NCBI GenBank assembly: GCA_023392285.1
Contig: JAEVZK010000117.1
Span: 1 to 51,055 of the forward strand
Direction: 5' to 3'
Source of the DNA: Armatimonadota bacterium
GTDB taxonomy: Bacteria > Armatimonadota > Fimbriimonadia > Fimbriimonadales > Fimbriimonadaceae
DNA: 51,055 nucleotides
Part shown: piece by piece, positions 16,717 through 25,136 of the stretch
Numbering within the stretch: position 1 is the first letter of the stretch
Layout: each line of letters starts with the position of its first letter
Position numbers and translations under genes: made by a program
Notes under the pieces: generated by a model
Told to the model about the DNA's origin: nothing
Seen by the model: only the letters and a program-made list of their open reading frames with translations
Databases searched by the model: none

Positions 16717-17528
16717 AGATCGCTTGTCACCAGTTCGATGTTGCGTTCGGGCGTCCAACTGAAAACGTGGAACGGATTGTCGACGTGGCGAGGCAGGTGA
16801 AGCGGGAGGGAACTGATCTTTTACTCCTGCCCGAAGCATGCCTGACCGGCTACTGCGTTAGCTGCGCGGAGGAAGCTGAATCCATCGCTCTGCCACGAAG
16901 CAGCGAGTACCTTGAGGCCATTCGTCTTGCGAGCGAAGAACTGGACATGCTGATCGCATTCGGATTCGCGGAAGCTGGCGACGGAAAACCGTACAACTCG
17001 GCTGTGTTGCTGGAACCGGGAAGAGAACCGCGCTTTTACCGGAAAACTCATCTTCCCGAACTCGGTCTTGACCGGCATGTGGAGCCAGGAAGAGAATTGC
17101 CGGTGTTCGAAACACGATTAGGAAAGATTGGCATCCTGATTTGCTTTGACCTTCGAGTACCGGAGGCCGCGCGTGTACTTGCCCTAAGGGGAGCGCAGTT
17201 GATCCTGCTGCCAACCAATTGGCCTCAAGGCTCGGAAACTTCAGCCGAGCATGTGGCAATCACCCGAGCGGCTGAAAATCGTGTCTTCCTTGCCGCATGC
17301 AACCGCGTGGGCGAAGAGAACGGATTTCGCTTCATCGGACGTAGTAAGATCATTCATCCAAGCGGTCAGATTCTAGCGGGGGCGGGAACGGAAGAGGAGA
17401 CGATCATGGCAGAATGCGATTTGGCGGAAGCCCTCCTAAAGCGAAACGTCTTCGATCCCGGAAGATTTGAAACGACCGTGTTCGATTGTCGTCAACCGGA
17501 CCTTTACCAGCCCCTTGGGCAAGCCTGA
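16713..17528 (+). CDS. Carbon-nitrogen hydrolase (nitrilase superfamily amidase)
   Basis: A 271-residue enzyme with the complete nitrilase-superfamily catalytic triad: E41 in LLLLPEACLTGY, K111 in FYRKTHLPELG and C144 in ILICFDLRVPEAARVL. Proteins of this size hydrolyse small amides or omega-amides such as N-carbamoyl compounds; the substrate cannot be assigned. The start overlaps the end of the enoyl-CoA hydratase gene by four bases, so both are made from one message, perhaps acting in the same catabolic route (inference). Confidence 0.88.
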   Translation: MKIACHQFDVAFGRPTENVERIVDVARQVKREGTDLLLLPEACLTGYCVSCAEEAESIALPRSSEYLEAIRLASEELDMLIAFGFAEAGDGKPYNSAVLLEPGREPRFYRKTHLPELGLDRHVEPGRELPVFETRLGKIGILICFDLRVPEAARVLALRGAQLILLPTNWPQGSETSAEHVAITRAAENRVFLAACNRVGEENGFRFIGRSKIIHPSGQILAGAGTEEETIMAECDLAEALLKRNVFDPGRFETTVFDCRQPDLYQPLGQA

Positions 17529-17565
17529 ACCAATTCACCGCCCCAGTCGTCACGAAAGAAATTAC

Positions 17566-18720
17566 ATGAATTTTCCTCCTAAGACCCTTTTTATCTCTGG
17601 CATTTTGCTCAGTATCTTCGCGGTGATCATTGGCTGCGGCGGCGGAGGAGGAGGAAGTTCAACGAACGGCTCAACCGCTTCGACGGCGACAACCGCCACG
17701 ACGGCGACGACTTCAACAACGTCGACGACATCTACGACGTCCACCACCTCGACAACTTCGACCACATCTACGACAAGCACGACGTCGACCACCAGTTCAG
17801 CTGGGACGACGGGCTCGGCCGGGGATTTACCCGCGGACAAGATCTTCTTTTCCCAGACAAATTCGTTCGACGGAACGACGACCATTTCCTACATGGATCC
17901 GAATGGCACGAACATCACGCCTGTCGAGACCCTGAGCCAAAACTTCACCGCTTACGCACAGAGTTCAGCCGACGATAAAATCGCATTCGCCTACTCGTCG
18001 AACGTGAGTTCTCCCGCGTACCAGATCCTGACCAACACCGTTCTCTCCGCAAATGGAGCTACCGAGATTGATGCGGGTCCTTATGTGTATGTGCAGTCCA
18101 TCCAATTCACCCCGGACGGCACACGCCTGGTCTATGTGGCGCAGACCCTCACCGGTACGTCTGGAGTTTACGTGGCTAATTCAGATGGCACCGGCACGCC
18201 AGTTCGGCTGGATGAAGCCGACGATGTCTCCCTTAGCCCGAGCGGCGACTACATCGTCTATTCTCGATTTTTCTCCAATGGCGAAATCTGCGTGAGAAAG
18301 TTGGACGGCAGTGCTTTTGTTCGCTTAACTTCGAACTCGTCTGAAGACATCTTCCCGCAATGGAGCAAAGATGGATCAAAGATCGTGTTCAGCAGCAACA
18401 GGACCGGATCGAATTTCAACATTTTCCTGATGAACAGCAATGGCACGAGCCCTGTCCAGCTGACTTCCACTTCCTCGAATGAATATGGGTCGACGATGAA
18501 CACGGATGGCTCGGTCGTGGCCTACACGAAGATTGGAGCAAATCCTGGTATCTATTCCACGCCGGCGGGAGGAGGATCTGAAACTCCCGTATTCACGGGC
18601 ACGACTGATGCGTGGATCTATTGGACAACCTCAAATGGTAGGCGCGGCGGAATAGGTGGACTTGGCCTCTCGATTGGTCGTCCTTCGCTTCGCGAGCGTC
18701 AGCTCCTCGTTGGGCGCTAG
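17566..18720 (+). CDS. Lipoprotein with Ser/Thr linker and TolB-like (PD40) propeller
   Basis: About 384 residues from ATG 17566. The N-terminus is a lipoprotein signal (ISGILLSIFAVIIGC, lipidated Cys at 24) followed by a Gly run. A spacer of more than 40 residues is made almost only of Ser and Thr, with repeated STT units. The C-terminal part holds WD40-like/PD40 blades: IQFTPDGTRLVYVA, VSLSPSGDYIVYSRF, FPQWSKDGSKIVFSSNRTGS, NIFLMNSNGTSPVQLT. It should be anchored in the envelope with the propeller held away from the membrane. The last about 25 residues (GRRGGIGGLGLSIGRPSLRE onward) are basic and Gly-rich, unlike a propeller blade. Its stop shares CTAG with that of ppk. Confidence 0.85.
   Translation: MNFPPKTLFISGILLSIFAVIIGCGGGGGGSSTNGSTASTATTATTATTSTTSTTSTTSTTSTTSTTSTTSTTSTTSSAGTTGSAGDLPADKIFFSQTNSFDGTTTISYMDPNGTNITPVETLSQNFTAYAQSSADDKIAFAYSSNVSSPAYQILTNTVLSANGATEIDAGPYVYVQSIQFTPDGTRLVYVAQTLTGTSGVYVANSDGTGTPVRLDEADDVSLSPSGDYIVYSRFFSNGEICVRKLDGSAFVRLTSNSSEDIFPQWSKDGSKIVFSSNRTGSNFNIFLMNSNGTSPVQLTSTSSNEYGSTMNTDGSVVAYTKIGANPGIYSTPAGGGSETPVFTGTTDAWIYWTTSNGRRGGIGGLGLSIGRPSLRERQLLVGR
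17660..17815 (+). repeat. Low-complexity Ser/Thr-coding tract
   Basis: Tandem ACN/TCN codons encode about nine STT units plus ATT units inside the lipoprotein at 17566. Codons vary (ACG, ACA, ACC, TCG, TCT), so this is a protein-level repeat more than a DNA microsatellite. It probably forms an extended, possibly glycosylated spacer. Confidence 0.8.
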
Positions 18721-20810
18721 TCAGCCAGGTCGGCTGGGTAGAGCAATTTGGTTGTAGGGTGTTCGATCAGGTAATTCTGAACCGAGAACGGTCGTTCGTC
18801 CGTTCGGATGCGCGTATATACACCATCCTTGGCCATTTGCCAACTGTTCGTATTATCTTGGAGGTAGCGCTCCAAGATGTTTTCGCGAATATGGCCGACG
18901 AGTGTTGGCTTTGAGATCGGCACCAAGACCTCGATGCGGCGGTCCAGGTTGCGGCGCATCAGGTCGGAACTGCCGATGAAGACTTCGGGTTCGCCGCCAT
19001 TTTCGAAATAGAGAATCCGACTGTGTTCGAGAAAGCGCCCGACGACTGAGATCACGCGAATATTCGTGCTCATCTCCTCGACGCCGGGGCGCAGACTGCA
19101 AATCCCTCGAACGATGAGGTCTACTTTTACTCCGGCTTCACTTGCCTCATAGAGGGCATCGACAATGCCCGGATCGACGAGTGCATTTAGCTTGAAGATG
19201 ATTCGCCCTGGAACAGACTTTCCATGGTTCCTGATTTCCCGATGGATTCGATCGATGACCGCTTCCCGGAGGCCCATCGGTGCCACCAGCAACTTGCGAT
19301 AGCTTCTTTGCCGGCTAAAGCCGGTGAGCACGTTGAACAATTCAGCCACATCTTGGGTTAGGTCCTCATTGCAACTGAGCAGCCCAAGATCAGTATAAAG
19401 CTGGGCGGTCTGTGGATTGTAGTTCCCAGTGCCGATGTGGACATACGTCCGAATCGCGTCTGCTTCTCGTCGGACGACCATCGCGAGCTTGCAATGAGTC
19501 TTCAGTTCCGCGAACCCGAAGCTCACGTGTACGCCCGCCCTTTCAAGCGCCCTTGCCCATACGAGATTGTTGCTTTCATCAAACCTCGCCTTTAATTCGA
19601 CGAGCACCGCAACCTGTTTGCCCGCTTCAGCGGCAGCTAGCAGTGCCTCCACGATGGGCGAATGGCTTCCCACCCGATAAAGAGTCATCTTGATGCCGAT
19701 CACGTCGGCATCGAGGGCAGCCGATCGGACGAAGTTCTCGACCGACCGAAAGCTGTCGAAGGGGTGGTGAATCAGCACATCTCCAGCCCGAATCGTGTCG
19801 AACGTTGCTCGGGCAGTTGAGAGGCTCTCCGCCACGTGCGGGGTGAAGCGGGAAAATCTCAGGTTGGGCTTGTCTAAGGCCGCCAACTCGTACAGGGCGT
19901 CGAGATCCATGAGTCCGGCTACCTCGAACGTCGTGCTTTCATCGAGTTCGAGCCACTTCATCAAGTCGTCTCGCAACGTCACGGGCATCCCAGCCTGCAC
20001 TTGCAAACACACGGGATCGCCAAAACGTCGCCTCTTGATTGTCTGCTCCACCACGTCGAGAAGGTCGCCCGCTTCAAGTTCTCGAATTTCAATGTCGGCA
20101 TCCCGCACGACGCGGAACAAGTAGCTACCGTCGATGTGAACGCCGGGAAAGAGCTCGGCCAAGTTTTCGCGAATGAGTTCTTCGGTTGGGATAAAGTGGT
20201 TGGCGCGCTTGGAGACCCGGTGAAGCCGCTTGATGACGGTGGGTACCTTGACTCGAGCAATTCTCTGGTTGCCGTGCTCGTCCTGAAGAATGACCGCTAC
20301 ATTCAAGCTGCGATTCGAGATGAATGGCAAGGTGGGATTCGGATGAAGGACTAGCGGAGTCAGGAGCGGAAAAATCTCTCGACGAAAATGTTCTTGTTGC
20401 TCGCGCTTCTGCTTCGCCGTCAGCTCCTCGTAACGCAGTAGCCGAATGTCCTCGGCTTCGAGCGCTGGCAGCAAGTCTCCTTGGAGCAAGTCGTCCGCTT
20501 GTCGGACTAGGTTCGCGACGGTTTTGGAAATGAGTTTCAGCTGCTCCGCGGGAGTCATCCCGTCTGGACTCATTTCAAATAAACCGCTGCCTTCCTGCTC
20601 GATCAGTCCGGATACCCGCACCATATAGAATTCATCCAAGTTCGACTCGAAGATGGCGAGGAATTTTAGCCTTTCCAGCAGTGGATTGGATGTGTTAGCA
20701 GCTTCTGCTAGTACGCGGCTATTGAACTGCAGCCAACTATATTCGCGGTTGATATATCGGTCAGAACGCAGCCACTTTCTTGGCTTGGGAGCTCGCTTCA
20801 AATTGGACAT
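18717..20810 (-). CDS. ppk1: Polyphosphate kinase 1
   Basis: A 697-residue enzyme that reversibly polymerises the gamma-phosphate of ATP into inorganic polyphosphate. The N-terminal domain starts with YINREYSWLQFNSRVLAEA. The two phospholipase-D-like C-terminal domains hold the key histidines: H439 in LKTHCKLAMVV (equivalent to the autophosphorylated His of E. coli Ppk) and H596 in FLEHSRILYFENGG. The region YVHIGTGNYNPQTAQLYTDL is also invariant in the family. The length matches the usual 680-740. The start overlaps the upstream ppx end by 13 bases. The stop codon interlocks with the convergent lipoprotein gene through CTAG. Confidence 0.96.
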   Translation of the reverse strand: MSNLKRAPKPRKWLRSDRYINREYSWLQFNSRVLAEAANTSNPLLERLKFLAIFESNLDEFYMVRVSGLIEQEGSGLFEMSPDGMTPAEQLKLISKTVANLVRQADDLLQGDLLPALEAEDIRLLRYEELTAKQKREQQEHFRREIFPLLTPLVLHPNPTLPFISNRSLNVAVILQDEHGNQRIARVKVPTVIKRLHRVSKRANHFIPTEELIRENLAELFPGVHIDGSYLFRVVRDADIEIRELEAGDLLDVVEQTIKRRRFGDPVCLQVQAGMPVTLRDDLMKWLELDESTTFEVAGLMDLDALYELAALDKPNLRFSRFTPHVAESLSTARATFDTIRAGDVLIHHPFDSFRSVENFVRSAALDADVIGIKMTLYRVGSHSPIVEALLAAAEAGKQVAVLVELKARFDESNNLVWARALERAGVHVSFGFAELKTHCKLAMVVRREADAIRTYVHIGTGNYNPQTAQLYTDLGLLSCNEDLTQDVAELFNVLTGFSRQRSYRKLLVAPMGLREAVIDRIHREIRNHGKSVPGRIIFKLNALVDPGIVDALYEASEAGVKVDLIVRGICSLRPGVEEMSTNIRVISVVGRFLEHSRILYFENGGEPEVFIGSSDLMRRNLDRRIEVLVPISKPTLVGHIRENILERYLQDNTNSWQMAKDGVYTRIRTDERPFSVQNYLIEHPTTKLLYPADLAD

Positions 20811-21706
20811 GGCTTAATCCGCTCCTCGGCCATTTCCAAGATCGCGCCTTCTCTTACTCCGAAGCGACTGACCACCATCGAAGGTCGGTTAAAGAAGTTG
20901 AGGAGCTCGCGAAACACGAGAGCGCCGGGCAAGATGGTCGCGGCTCGGCGAGGTTTGACTCCGAAGCGTGCGACGAGCGTGTCCAAGTCCAGCCGTGACG
21001 TCGCCCAAATCAAGTATTCAAGCTCCTCGCGATAGATCTCGCGATCTCCATCTGGATGAACGCACCTCCATAGCCCTCGTGCAATACCGCCGCAACTAAC
21101 GATATTCTTAGTATCGGATTTCTCCACGTTTTCTTCTAACTGGTGTCGGATATAGCGCTCTAACTTCACGACCTCTTTTTCAGCTGGCGGATAGTTCGTC
21201 AAATGCGAAGCCCGCAATGTTCCGCTTCCCAGGCGAAGAGAAACATCTTTCACCATGACGCCATTAAGGGCTTGAGCGACTTGAACGCTGCCCCCGCCGA
21301 CTTCGACGAAAATCATTTCGGCCAGCTCGCCTGTATCGAGCATGGCTCCCTTGATTCCATAGAGGGCTTCTTGATCAGCCGCTACTAGGTCGACCGTGAC
21401 CCCAACTTCCGCGTGGACTCGCTTGAGGACCGCCTCTCGGTTGGAAGCCGATCTGATCGCTTCCGTGGCAAAGATATAAATACCCTTTGCTCGCGAAGAC
21501 TTCGCCAATGTTTTGAACTCGAGAAGGGCACCGATCAGGCTGTCCTGAACGCCGAGAGGAATTTCGCCTTTCCTGGCAACGATTTCACCTAAATTTAGCC
21601 AGACATTCTCGTCTGCGATCTTCCGAAGCGTGCCCTTAGCAGTATCAGCTACTAATATGTGAGCGGTGTTGCTGCCGATGTCGACAGCAGCAAGAACTCG
21701 TCCCAT
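20798..21706 (-). CDS. ppx: Exopolyphosphatase / Ppx-GppA phosphatase
   Basis: A 302-residue protein with the sugar-kinase/Hsp70-like ATPase fold of the Ppx/GppA family: phosphate-1 loop AAVDIGSNTAHILVAD at the N-terminus and phosphate-2 motif FVEVGGGSVQVAQAL. It would remove phosphates from polyphosphate or hydrolyse pppGpp. It is of the short class (about 300 residues) lacking the C-terminal HD-like domains of E. coli Ppx. It lies first in an operon with ppk1, so synthesis and breakdown of polyphosphate are encoded together. CATACT ends 6 bases before the ATG and no Shine-Dalgarno site is seen. Confidence 0.92.
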   Translation of the reverse strand: MGRVLAAVDIGSNTAHILVADTAKGTLRKIADENVWLNLGEIVARKGEIPLGVQDSLIGALLEFKTLAKSSRAKGIYIFATEAIRSASNREAVLKRVHAEVGVTVDLVAADQEALYGIKGAMLDTGELAEMIFVEVGGGSVQVAQALNGVMVKDVSLRLGSGTLRASHLTNYPPAEKEVVKLERYIRHQLEENVEKSDTKNIVSCGGIARGLWRCVHPDGDREIYREELEYLIWATSRLDLDTLVARFGVKPRRAATILPGALVFRELLNFFNRPSMVVSRFGVREGAILEMAEERIKPCPI

Positions 21707-21712
21707 ACGCCT

Positions 21713-21718
21713 AGTATG
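21713..21718 (-). promoter_or_regulatory. -10-like hexamer directly before ppx
   Basis: CATACT on the minus strand, 6 bases before the ATG at 21706. The same hexamer stands before the left-edge gene. This fits a leaderless ppx-ppk1 transcript. Confidence 0.4.
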
Positions 21719-21757
21719 AAGCGCGAAAAGCTCGGACGGTTCTTATGAGCTGCCGGC

Positions 21758-21790
21758 AATAAAAAAGCCGCCTCAAAGGCGGCTTTAAAA
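21758..21790 (-). terminator. Intrinsic terminator of the tRNA-Gly gene
   Basis: A perfect 10-bp stem, AAAGCCGCCT (21764-21773) with AGGCGGCTTT (21777-21786), and a three-base loop. On the minus strand the stem is followed by a T run, so it ends transcription of the tRNA gene just upstream and shields ppx from read-through. Confidence 0.85.
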
Positions 21791-21793
21791 ATT

Positions 21794-21868
21794 TGGAGCG
21801 GGAGACGAGATTCGAACCCGCGACCTTCTCGTTGGCAACGAGAAGCTCTACCACTGAGCTACTCCCGC
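21794..21868 (-). tRNA. tRNA-Gly (anticodon GCC)
   Basis: On the minus strand the sequence folds into a complete cloverleaf: acceptor GCGGGAG pairs with CTCCCGC, the D arm holds AGCTCAGTGGTAGAGC, the anticodon stem TCTCG/CGAGA frames the loop TTGCCAA (anticodon GCC), and the T arm is GCGGG-TTCGAAT-CTCGT. The discriminator is T and the 3' CCA is encoded. Length is 75 bases with CCA. It reads glycine codons GGC and GGU. Confidence 0.97.
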
Positions 21869-21917
21869 ATTTGCGTTAGAAGAATATACCTCAAGCCGAC
21901 AGGGAGTGCAAGTGGGT

Positions 21918-21923
21918 CATAAT
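21918..21923 (+). promoter_or_regulatory. -10-like hexamer directly before the IMPase-family gene
   Basis: CATAAT, then 7 bases, then GTG 21931. There is no Shine-Dalgarno sequence in between, so a leaderless start is likely. Confidence 0.4.
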
Positions 21924-21930
21924 TTTCCTT

Positions 21931-22695
21931 GTGTTCGATTCGACCGACCTCTTGCGTGAGCTGCAGCCAATAGTGCAAGAGGCGGGGCGCTTAGCGCAGC
22001 GGATGCACTCCCAGGTCACGCGGGTACTGAAGCCGGATGGGTCGATCGTTACAGAGGCGGATCGTGCTGTGGAGGAATTCCTTCGCCAGCGTCTCCCGAA
22101 GTTATTGCCTGATGCGGGCATCTTAGGCGAGGAGCTCGGAGCCGAACCAGAAGGATCGGCGGGCTTGTGGTGCTTGGACCCAATCGATGGCACGTCCAAC
22201 TACTCCTTTGGATCCCCCATCTGGGGCGTAAGCGTGGGCTTGGTAAAGGGTGAAGAGGCGCTCGCGGGCATACTCTTTCTCCCCGATCTCGGGGAAATCT
22301 ACCTTGGTGGACAAGGCTACGGCGCGACCTTCAATGGTGAACAGATGACACCACTTCCGGCCGGGCCAATTCGCAACGAAGAATTGGTCAGTTACCCTGA
22401 CCGCGTTCTCCGGAGGTTGGTCGATTTCCGTCTGCCAGGAAAGATGAGGCATTCTGGAGCCTTCATTGTGGACGCCGCATTCACCTGCGTCGGTCGTTAT
22501 CGAGGCTTGATTGGAATGCGGGAGAAGCTGCACGACATAGCGGCCTCTCTTGCGATCGCCAAAGAATTGGATGCCGAAATACGCATGCTGAGCGGAGAAC
22601 CGCTTGAACTGGAGCCGCTCAAGAACGCGGAGTCTAAGATCGAAAACGCCTGGATGATCTTTCCTAAAAATTCCGGATTTACCTTACAAAAATGA
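21931..22695 (+). CDS. Inositol monophosphatase family protein
   Basis: A 254-residue Mg-dependent phosphatase of the IMPase/FBPase/CysQ superfamily. The metal-binding motifs are GEELG (E67, E68) and CLDPIDGTSNY (D83 and D86). The third motif, usually WDxAA, reads HDIAASLAIA, keeping the Asp but not the Trp. Possible substrates are inositol phosphates, 3'-phosphoadenosine phosphates or histidinol phosphate; the sequence does not choose. The start is GTG 21931. The following gene overlaps the stop by four bases. Confidence 0.88.
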   Translation: MFDSTDLLRELQPIVQEAGRLAQRMHSQVTRVLKPDGSIVTEADRAVEEFLRQRLPKLLPDAGILGEELGAEPEGSAGLWCLDPIDGTSNYSFGSPIWGVSVGLVKGEEALAGILFLPDLGEIYLGGQGYGATFNGEQMTPLPAGPIRNEELVSYPDRVLRRLVDFRLPGKMRHSGAFIVDAAFTCVGRYRGLIGMREKLHDIAASLAIAKELDAEIRMLSGEPLELEPLKNAESKIENAWMIFPKNSGFTLQK

Positions 22696-23711
22696 TCTGC
22701 CTGCCTCTTCTGGCTCTGATGAATCAAGGACCACTTCCAGACTTCGCCACCTTGCCTCATGCAAGGAAATATGGGTGTGTGCGGGTGGAAGTTGCACCTG
22801 CGATCGATGGCGACCTGGATCATCCGGTTTGGAAATCCGCGCCATGGAGCGAAAATTTCATGGACATCGAGGGGCCTCAGCATGTGCCGCAGCCGCGGCT
22901 ACGAACCCGCGTGAAAATGTTATGGGACCAAAAGAACCTTTACGTGGGTGCCGAACTTGAGGAGCCTCAAATTTGGGCAACATTAACGGAAAGGGACTCG
23001 GTCATCTTCCACGATAACGATTTTGAGATTTTCCTCGATCCGGACGATGACAACCACCAATATGTCGAGTTCGAAATGAACGCGCTGAACACGGTTTGGG
23101 ATCTTCTGTTGCCAAAGCCGTACCGCGATGGCGGACCCGCGATCAACCTCTTTGATATGAGGCATCTTCGTTCAGCGGTCAAGATCGATGGAAAGCTGAA
23201 TGATCCGGCTGCGACTTCGGAGAAGTGGACCCTAACCGTCGCAATCCCGTGGCAAGACATTTCTGCTGTCAGTACTCGACGGGTGCCTCCAGCCATCGGA
23301 GATCGGTGGCGCATCAATTTCTCACGGGTCGAATGGGATCTTGGCGTCGAAAGAGGCAAATTTGAAAAGGTAACCGGCCGACCCGAGCACAACTGGGTTT
23401 GGTCTCCTCAGTGGGTTGTTAACATGCATTGGCCAGAGATGTGGGGCTTCCTAGAATTCCAAGGTGCCAGTTCAAAGCCCGTGAGCGATGATCCGAATTG
23501 GCGCACTCGAATGGAACTGATGAACATTTATCATCAGCAGAAAGCGTTTTTCGAACAGCATCAACGCTGGGCTAAGAGCTTGAAAGAACTCGGTAGTAGT
23601 AGCAAGGCATACTACTTGGCGTGGGAAGGTGTTTGGCTTGCCTCCTTGCCCGGTGCAAAGGGTGAAACCCTCACGGTAAGAGAAGATTCTCGCCTAACTG
23701 TAACCAATTAG
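22692..23711 (+). CDS. CBM9-like carbohydrate-binding-fold protein
   Basis: A 339-residue protein with a short hydrophobic start (MICLPLLALMNQ) that may be a minimal export signal or just a start. The main body is a family 9 carbohydrate-binding-module-like domain: VEVAPAIDGDLDHPVWKSAP, VKMLWDQKNLYVGAELEEP, the metal/sugar-site region HDNDFEIFLDPDDDNHQYVE and EFEMNALNTVWDLLL. The remainder (RWRINFSRVEWD, WVWSPQWVVNMHWPEMWGFL) completes the family and ends in a helical tail. No catalytic domain is fused. Such stand-alone proteins occur in polysaccharide-using bacteria. It is translationally coupled to the IMPase-family gene. Confidence 0.8.
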   Translation: MICLPLLALMNQGPLPDFATLPHARKYGCVRVEVAPAIDGDLDHPVWKSAPWSENFMDIEGPQHVPQPRLRTRVKMLWDQKNLYVGAELEEPQIWATLTERDSVIFHDNDFEIFLDPDDDNHQYVEFEMNALNTVWDLLLPKPYRDGGPAINLFDMRHLRSAVKIDGKLNDPAATSEKWTLTVAIPWQDISAVSTRRVPPAIGDRWRINFSRVEWDLGVERGKFEKVTGRPEHNWVWSPQWVVNMHWPEMWGFLEFQGASSKPVSDDPNWRTRMELMNIYHQQKAFFEQHQRWAKSLKELGSSSKAYYLAWEGVWLASLPGAKGETLTVREDSRLTVTN

Positions 23712-23750
23712 AGGATCGACGTCGCGGACTGTTGAATAGGATAATCTGCA

Positions 23751-25136
23751 TTGGTGAGTCAGTCCATCCAATTTCTCGGCGCAGCCGAAACGGTCACCGG
23801 ATCTCGACACTTGTTGAGGCTAAACGGAAAGAAAATTCTTGTCGATTGCGGTCTCTTTCAAGGGAATCGTGAACTCAAGCAGCGCAACTGGCAGCCGTTC
23901 CCGGTGAACCCGAGTGAGATTGATGCACTGGTGCTCACTCATGCTCATCTGGATCACGTGGGTTACATCCCCAAATTGGTGAAGGACGGCTATTCGGGTC
24001 CCGTCTATTGCACCCGAGCCAGCCTTGGACTTGCGCGGATCAGCTTGCCCGATTCAGGTCGGATTCAGGAAGAGGATGCGCGCCATGCAAACAAGCATGG
24101 AAGTCGGCACAACCCGGCTCTTCCGCTGTATACGGAAGCTGATGCCTTCAGTTGCTTAAGCTCGTTCAAGAGCGTTAAATACAACCAATTCCAAGCCTTG
24201 CCCGGAGGTGCTCAGTTCCGTTTTCTTCCGGCGGGTCACATCCTTGGCTCGGCCTTTGCGGAAATTTATTTTGAAAACGGCGAGCGAATCTTGATGTCGG
24301 GCGACCTTGGCCGTTTTGACACGCCGATCATTAAAGATCCGACCCTTGTCGACAAAGCCGAATTCTTGGTAGTAGAGAGCACGTATGGAGACCGGCTGCA
24401 TAGCCGTGAGCCCATCTTGCCGAAGTTGGTTGAGCTGCTAGAGTGGGCGACGGCCAACCGTTCAGCAATCCTCGTCCCAAGCTTCTCGATCGGACGAACT
24501 CAAGAATTGCTGTATTACCTCAAGCAGTTGCAGGATCAAAACCGAATGCCGAAGATTCCCATTTACGTCGATTCGCCGATGGGAGTGTCCGCTACCGAAC
24601 TGTACGAAAACGCGCTGGAAGAACACGACGAGGAAACCCAACTTCAACTCGATCTTAAACAGAATCCCCTGGAACCCGCGGGATTAACCCTCGTACGGAG
24701 TGCCGATCAGTCAAAGGCTTTGAATTTCGCAGAAGGGCCGATGATCATCATCGCCGGGAGCGGCATGGCGACCGGCGGGCGCATTATCCATCACCTGCTC
24801 CATCGCCTAAACAATCCCTCGACTCTCGTGGTGTTCACCGGTTATCAGGCGGCTGGGACCTTGGGCAGGCGCATCCTAGAAGGCGAAAAACAGGTTCGCA
24901 TCTTTGGAAACGAGATCGAAGTCAATGCCCGAATTGAAAAGCTGAATGCCCTTTCCGCGCACGCCGATCAGCTCGAAATCATGAACTGGCTGAAATCGTA
25001 CAAGGCTCCGCCAAAGCATACATTTATTGTTCACGGAGAGCCTCCGGCACAAGAAGCTCTTCGACAAAAGATCGCTTCCGAACTGGGCTGGAGTGTCTCC
25101 ATACCGAAGTGGCTGGAAGAGGCGCACCTCGCCTAG
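23751..25136 (+). CDS. Metallo-beta-lactamase/beta-CASP RNA-processing nuclease-like protein
   Basis: A 461-residue protein of the MBL-fold RNA-specificity (CPSF-73/Ysh1-like) family. The zinc site is H64-A-H66-L-D68-H69 (THAHLDHVGYI), with further ligands in LPAGHILGSAF and MSGDLGR. The inserted beta-CASP domain (VESTYGDR, PSFSIGRTQELLYYL, IYVDSPMGVSATELY, IAGSGMATGGRIIHHL) and the C-terminal HADQLEIMNWL plus VHGEPPAQEAL are diagnostic. Expected activity is endo- or exonucleolytic RNA processing. Start is TTG 23751 or GTG 23754; a GATAAT hexamer lies just upstream. The stop interlocks with the convergent methyltransferase gene through CTAG. Confidence 0.92.
   Translation: MVSQSIQFLGAAETVTGSRHLLRLNGKKILVDCGLFQGNRELKQRNWQPFPVNPSEIDALVLTHAHLDHVGYIPKLVKDGYSGPVYCTRASLGLARISLPDSGRIQEEDARHANKHGSRHNPALPLYTEADAFSCLSSFKSVKYNQFQALPGGAQFRFLPAGHILGSAFAEIYFENGERILMSGDLGRFDTPIIKDPTLVDKAEFLVVESTYGDRLHSREPILPKLVELLEWATANRSAILVPSFSIGRTQELLYYLKQLQDQNRMPKIPIYVDSPMGVSATELYENALEEHDEETQLQLDLKQNPLEPAGLTLVRSADQSKALNFAEGPMIIIAGSGMATGGRIIHHLLHRLNNPSTLVVFTGYQAAGTLGRRILEGEKQVRIFGNEIEVNARIEKLNALSAHADQLEIMNWLKSYKAPPKHTFIVHGEPPAQEALRQKIASELGWSVSIPKWLEEAHLA

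Noticed and set aside
17562..17885. 107-codon minus-strand frame rich in Val and Glu opposite the lipoprotein
   Set aside because: It is the antisense translation of the Ser/Thr repeat codons and has no other support.
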